A stretch of 15,294 nt of DNA from CAIJMU01 sp035531315 (GTDB lineage Bacteria > Spirochaetota > Spirochaetia > Treponematales > Rectinemataceae): assembly GCA_035531315.1 (NCBI GenBank), contig DATKTD010000113.1:1-15294 (forward strand). Direction: 5' to 3'. Below, piece by piece: positions 13,515 through 15,294 of this stretch. Below the pieces are notes generated by a model. The model had not been told where the DNA came from. It made no database searches and was given only the letters and a program-made list of their open reading frames with translations. A program made the translations under genes and the position numbers. Numbering within the stretch: the stretch's first letter is position 1; each line of letters opens with the position of its first letter.

Positions 13515-14276
13515 GTGACGAGGCTCAAGAACCAGCAACAGATCGGGAAGATCGCGGAATCCTGCGCCCTCCTGTCGCGTCTTTTCGAGGAGATCGCTCC
13601 CCTCGTCCGGCCCGGGGTCACCGCCCGGGAACTCGATCGTTTCGCGAGGACCTTCATCGAAAAGGGCGGAGGCAGCCCCTCCTTCCTCGACTACGAAGGC
13701 TATCCCGCCTCCCTCTGCGTGTCGCCCAACGAGGTAGTGATCCATGGCATTCCCGACGACAAGGTTCTCGAGGAAGGGGACATAGTCGGCCTCGATTGCG
13801 GCATAAACCTCGACGGCTACTTCTCCGATGCCGCCATCACTCTGCCCGTGGGGAAGGTTTCGCCCGAAGCCGAGAAGCTCATGCGCGTCACCAGGGAATG
13901 CCTCGATCGGGCCCTGGCGGCGGTGAAGCCGGGGGCCAGGATCCACGACGTCTCTCGGGCCGTCTACGGACATGCCCAGGCCAACGGCTACGGGATCGTC
14001 CGCCAGTACTGTGGCCACGCCGTGGGCTTCGAGGTGCACGAGGATCCGCAGATTCCCAACTACGTGGGGGCGGGAGGCAATCCTCGCATCGTGCCGGGCA
14101 TGGTTCTCGCGATCGAACCGATGATCAATCTCGGTACGGGCGATGTGAAGGTCCTCGACGACGACTGGACGGTGGTGACGCTCGACAGGAAACTTTCCGC
14201 GCATTACGAGCATACCGTCGCCGTCAATCATGACGGAAGCGTGAGCGTTCTCACGTCATGGGAATATCCCAATTAG
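13515..14276 (+). CDS. map: Type I methionine aminopeptidase
   Basis: This cytosolic metalloenzyme removes the initiator Met from nascent proteins. With the GTG start at 13515 it has 253 residues, close to E. coli Map. All five metal ligands are in place: D94 and D105 (LDCGINLDGYFSDAA), H168 (CGHAVG), E201 (AIEPM) and E232 (YEHTV). H77 (VVIHGIP) and H175 (EVHEDP) match the substrate-binding histidines. There is no N-terminal zinc or SH3-binding extension, so it is the simple type Ia form. It lies 37 nt after the lipoprotein gene and is followed by a 136-nt gap with a strong hairpin. Bacterial map is commonly essential; I see no second copy in the window. Confidence 0.97.
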   Translation: MTRLKNQQQIGKIAESCALLSRLFEEIAPLVRPGVTARELDRFARTFIEKGGGSPSFLDYEGYPASLCVSPNEVVIHGIPDDKVLEEGDIVGLDCGINLDGYFSDAAITLPVGKVSPEAEKLMRVTRECLDRALAAVKPGARIHDVSRAVYGHAQANGYGIVRQYCGHAVGFEVHEDPQIPNYVGAGGNPRIVPGMVLAIEPMINLGTGDVKVLDDDWTVVTLDRKLSAHYEHTVAVNHDGSVSVLTSWEYPN

Positions 14277-14291
14277 GGCAAATGAGCGGGG

Positions 14292-14313
14292 TTCCGGGCC
14301 GACCGGTCCGGAA
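14292..14313 (+). terminator. Hairpin after map, possible terminator without T run
   Basis: A 9-bp stem (14292-14300 with 14305-14313, one G-T pair) encloses the tetraloop GACC, starting 15 nt after the map stop. What follows is GC-rich rather than T-rich, so it is not a classical intrinsic terminator. It could stabilise the 3' end or help a Rho-dependent stop. The rest of the gap up to 14412 is less GC-rich and may hold the promoter of the protease gene, but I see no convincing hexamer pair. Confidence 0.4.
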
Positions 14314-14400
14314 GGCCAGCGGGAGTCGGATCGATCGGCTAGATTCAAGGCCTGTAACCATCGGTACCCTTCCGGCGTTATTTCCACGTAATCCCATTTC

Positions 14401-14406
14401 GAGGAG
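14401..14406 (+). promoter_or_regulatory. Ribosome binding site of the HtrA-like gene
   Basis: GAGGAG abuts one ATG (14407) directly and lies 6 nt before a second in-frame ATG (14413). Only the second has workable spacing, so the start is placed at 14413. Confidence 0.75.
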
Positions 14407-14412
14407 ATGAAG

Positions 14413-15294
14413 ATGTCGTTACTGAAGAGACTGTATTCACGAAATTTCTTCGTTCTGAACCTAGTTCTCGTAGGTGCGATCTTCGGCTTTGCTCTCGCCT
14501 TCGCCGGGTTCTCCTTCGGGGCCCATCATGGCCAGGCCGTCAGGGCCGAATCGCCCGCGCCGCTTGCCTCGGCGAGCTCGGGCTCCGCGATCGCCTCTGC
14601 GCTGGCGGTTCAGGACGCCTTTCGCTCGATCGCCGACAACGTGCTGCCGGCGATCGTGGAACTCGACGTGACCGAGAACGTCGCGCCTCAGCAGGCATCC
14701 CCCAGCGACCAGATGCCTTTCCGCTTCTTCTTCGGCCAGCCCCAGGACAACGGCAACGGCCAGCCCCCGGGAGATATGCAGACCAAGGGCCTCGGCTCCG
14801 GCATCATCGTCCGGCGCGACGGCAACACCGTGTACGTCCTCACCAACAACCATGTCGCGGGCGACGCGACGAGCATCACCGCCGTCCTTTCCGATGGTCG
14901 GGAATTCAAGGCCCAATTAGTGGGGCATGACGATCGCCTGGATCTCGCCCTCGTCAAGTTCGAGACTTCGGATAAGAATATCACAATTGCGACCCTGGGC
15001 GATTCGTCGGCGCTCCACGTCGGCGACTGGGCGATAGCGATCGGCAGCCCCTTCGGCTACGTTTCGTCGATGACCGTCGGCATCGTCTCGGCCCTCGGCC
15101 GCTCCGGCGGGCCCGACGGCAACATTTCCGATTTCATCCAGACCGACGCCTCGATCAACAAGGGCAATTCGGGCGGCGCCCTCGTCAACATCAAGGGCGA
15201 GGTGGTGGGCATCAATACCTGGATAGCCTCTCCGACCGGCACGAGCGTGGGCCTCGGCTCCGGCATCATCGTGCGACGGGACGGCAAGACGGTC
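14413..15294 (+). CDS. HtrA/DegP-family serine protease, 5' part, with internal repeat at the window edge
   Basis: A membrane-anchored or exported periplasmic protease of envelope quality control. Residues 12-35 are a hydrophobic anchor or signal. The trypsin-like domain follows, with GLGSGIIV, TNNHVAGD (H147), DDRLDLALVK (D177), GSPFGYVSSMTVGIVSALGR and NKGNSGGAL (S253), so the catalytic triad is complete. A Gln/Asn/Pro-rich loop at about 95-120 precedes GLGSG, as in DegP-type LA loops. The reading frame is open to the window edge and no PDZ domain is reached. After INTWIASPTGTSVGLG the family continues with FAIP, but here the sequence reads SGIIVRRDGKTV, a copy of the protein's own segment at residues 128-138. 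This is either a real domain duplication or fusion, or a chimeric junction. Start 14413 is chosen on ribosome-site spacing. Confidence 0.88.
   Translation, partial: MSLLKRLYSRNFFVLNLVLVGAIFGFALAFAGFSFGAHHGQAVRAESPAPLASASSGSAIASALAVQDAFRSIADNVLPAIVELDVTENVAPQQASPSDQMPFRFFFGQPQDNGNGQPPGDMQTKGLGSGIIVRRDGNTVYVLTNNHVAGDATSITAVLSDGREFKAQLVGHDDRLDLALVKFETSDKNITIATLGDSSALHVGDWAIAIGSPFGYVSSMTVGIVSALGRSGGPDGNISDFIQTDASINKGNSGGALVNIKGEVVGINTWIASPTGTSVGLGSGIIVRRDGKTV
14787..14832 (+). repeat. Direct repeat copy 1 in the HtrA-like gene
   Basis: This segment encodes GLGSGIIVRRDGNTV at the start of the protease domain. Its first 24 nt (14787-14810) are identical to 15249-15272; the rest differs from copy 2 mostly at silent third positions. 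The two copies are 462 nt (154 codons) apart and in frame. Confidence 0.85.
15249..15294 (+). repeat. Direct repeat copy 2 at the window edge
   Basis: This segment encodes GLGSGIIVRRDGKTV. After the 24 identical bases it differs from copy 1 at the third position of V, R, R, N/K, T and V codons, with only N/K changing the protein. It replaces the GLGFAIP segment expected at this point of an HtrA protease. The window ends inside it. Confidence 0.85.

Noticed and set aside
14292..14313. Strong intrinsic terminator after map
   Set aside because: The stem is good but no T run follows, so I list it only as a low-confidence hairpin.

Overview
The window is GC-rich (by eye, not computed) and densely coded on the + strand. 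It looks like part of a high-GC spirochaete chromosome. The main reason is the gene order: secG, then a complete V/A-type rotary ATPase operon with its C subunit gene near the front. From memory, this matches the secG to V-ATPase region of Treponema pallidum (about TP0536 down to TP0527). I could not search a database, so this assignment rests on recognition only.

Layout. 1-138: leader with no gene I can support, possibly a promoter. 139-558: secG, closed by a strong intrinsic terminator (585-614). 615-742: AT-rich stretch, probably the ATPase promoter. 743-9377: nine ATPase genes in the order G/H-like stalk peptide, C, I, K, F, E, A, B, D. Most are spaced by -4 to +1 nt, with ATGA or TAATG overlaps. 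The one break is a 183-nt, stem-loop-rich spacer (4722-4904) between F and E. 9512-10354: a J-domain protein. 10529-11551: an exported SurA/parvulin-like foldase. 11560-11979: nusB. 11951-13477: a TPR-like lipoprotein overlapping nusB. 13515-14276: type I methionine aminopeptidase. 14413 to the window end: the first part of an HtrA/DegP-family serine protease.

How they work together. The ATPase operon encodes every core part of the enzyme: catalytic A/B head, D/F central stalk, E and G/H peripheral stalks, C collar, I stator and K rotor ring. It couples ATP to ion movement across the inner membrane. The second half is mostly proteostasis and envelope biogenesis: a J-domain co-chaperone, an exported foldase, N-terminal Met removal, a lipoprotein and a periplasmic protease, with the transcription factor NusB among them.

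The genes are conventional. The less ordinary signals are: (i) short perfect inverted repeats inside coding sequence that coincide with extra residues relative to the family (a twin hairpin in ATPase subunit B, one hairpin in the J domain, another in the lipoprotein), resembling palindromic insertion elements; (ii) structured spacers in and after the ATPase operon; (iii) a protease gene that, exactly where its family motif GLGFAIP is expected, jumps in frame back to a diverged copy of its own GLGSGIIV segment; (iv) a rotor subunit without the polar residues known to bind Na+. I saw no tRNA, rRNA, CRISPR array, insertion sequence or phage gene.
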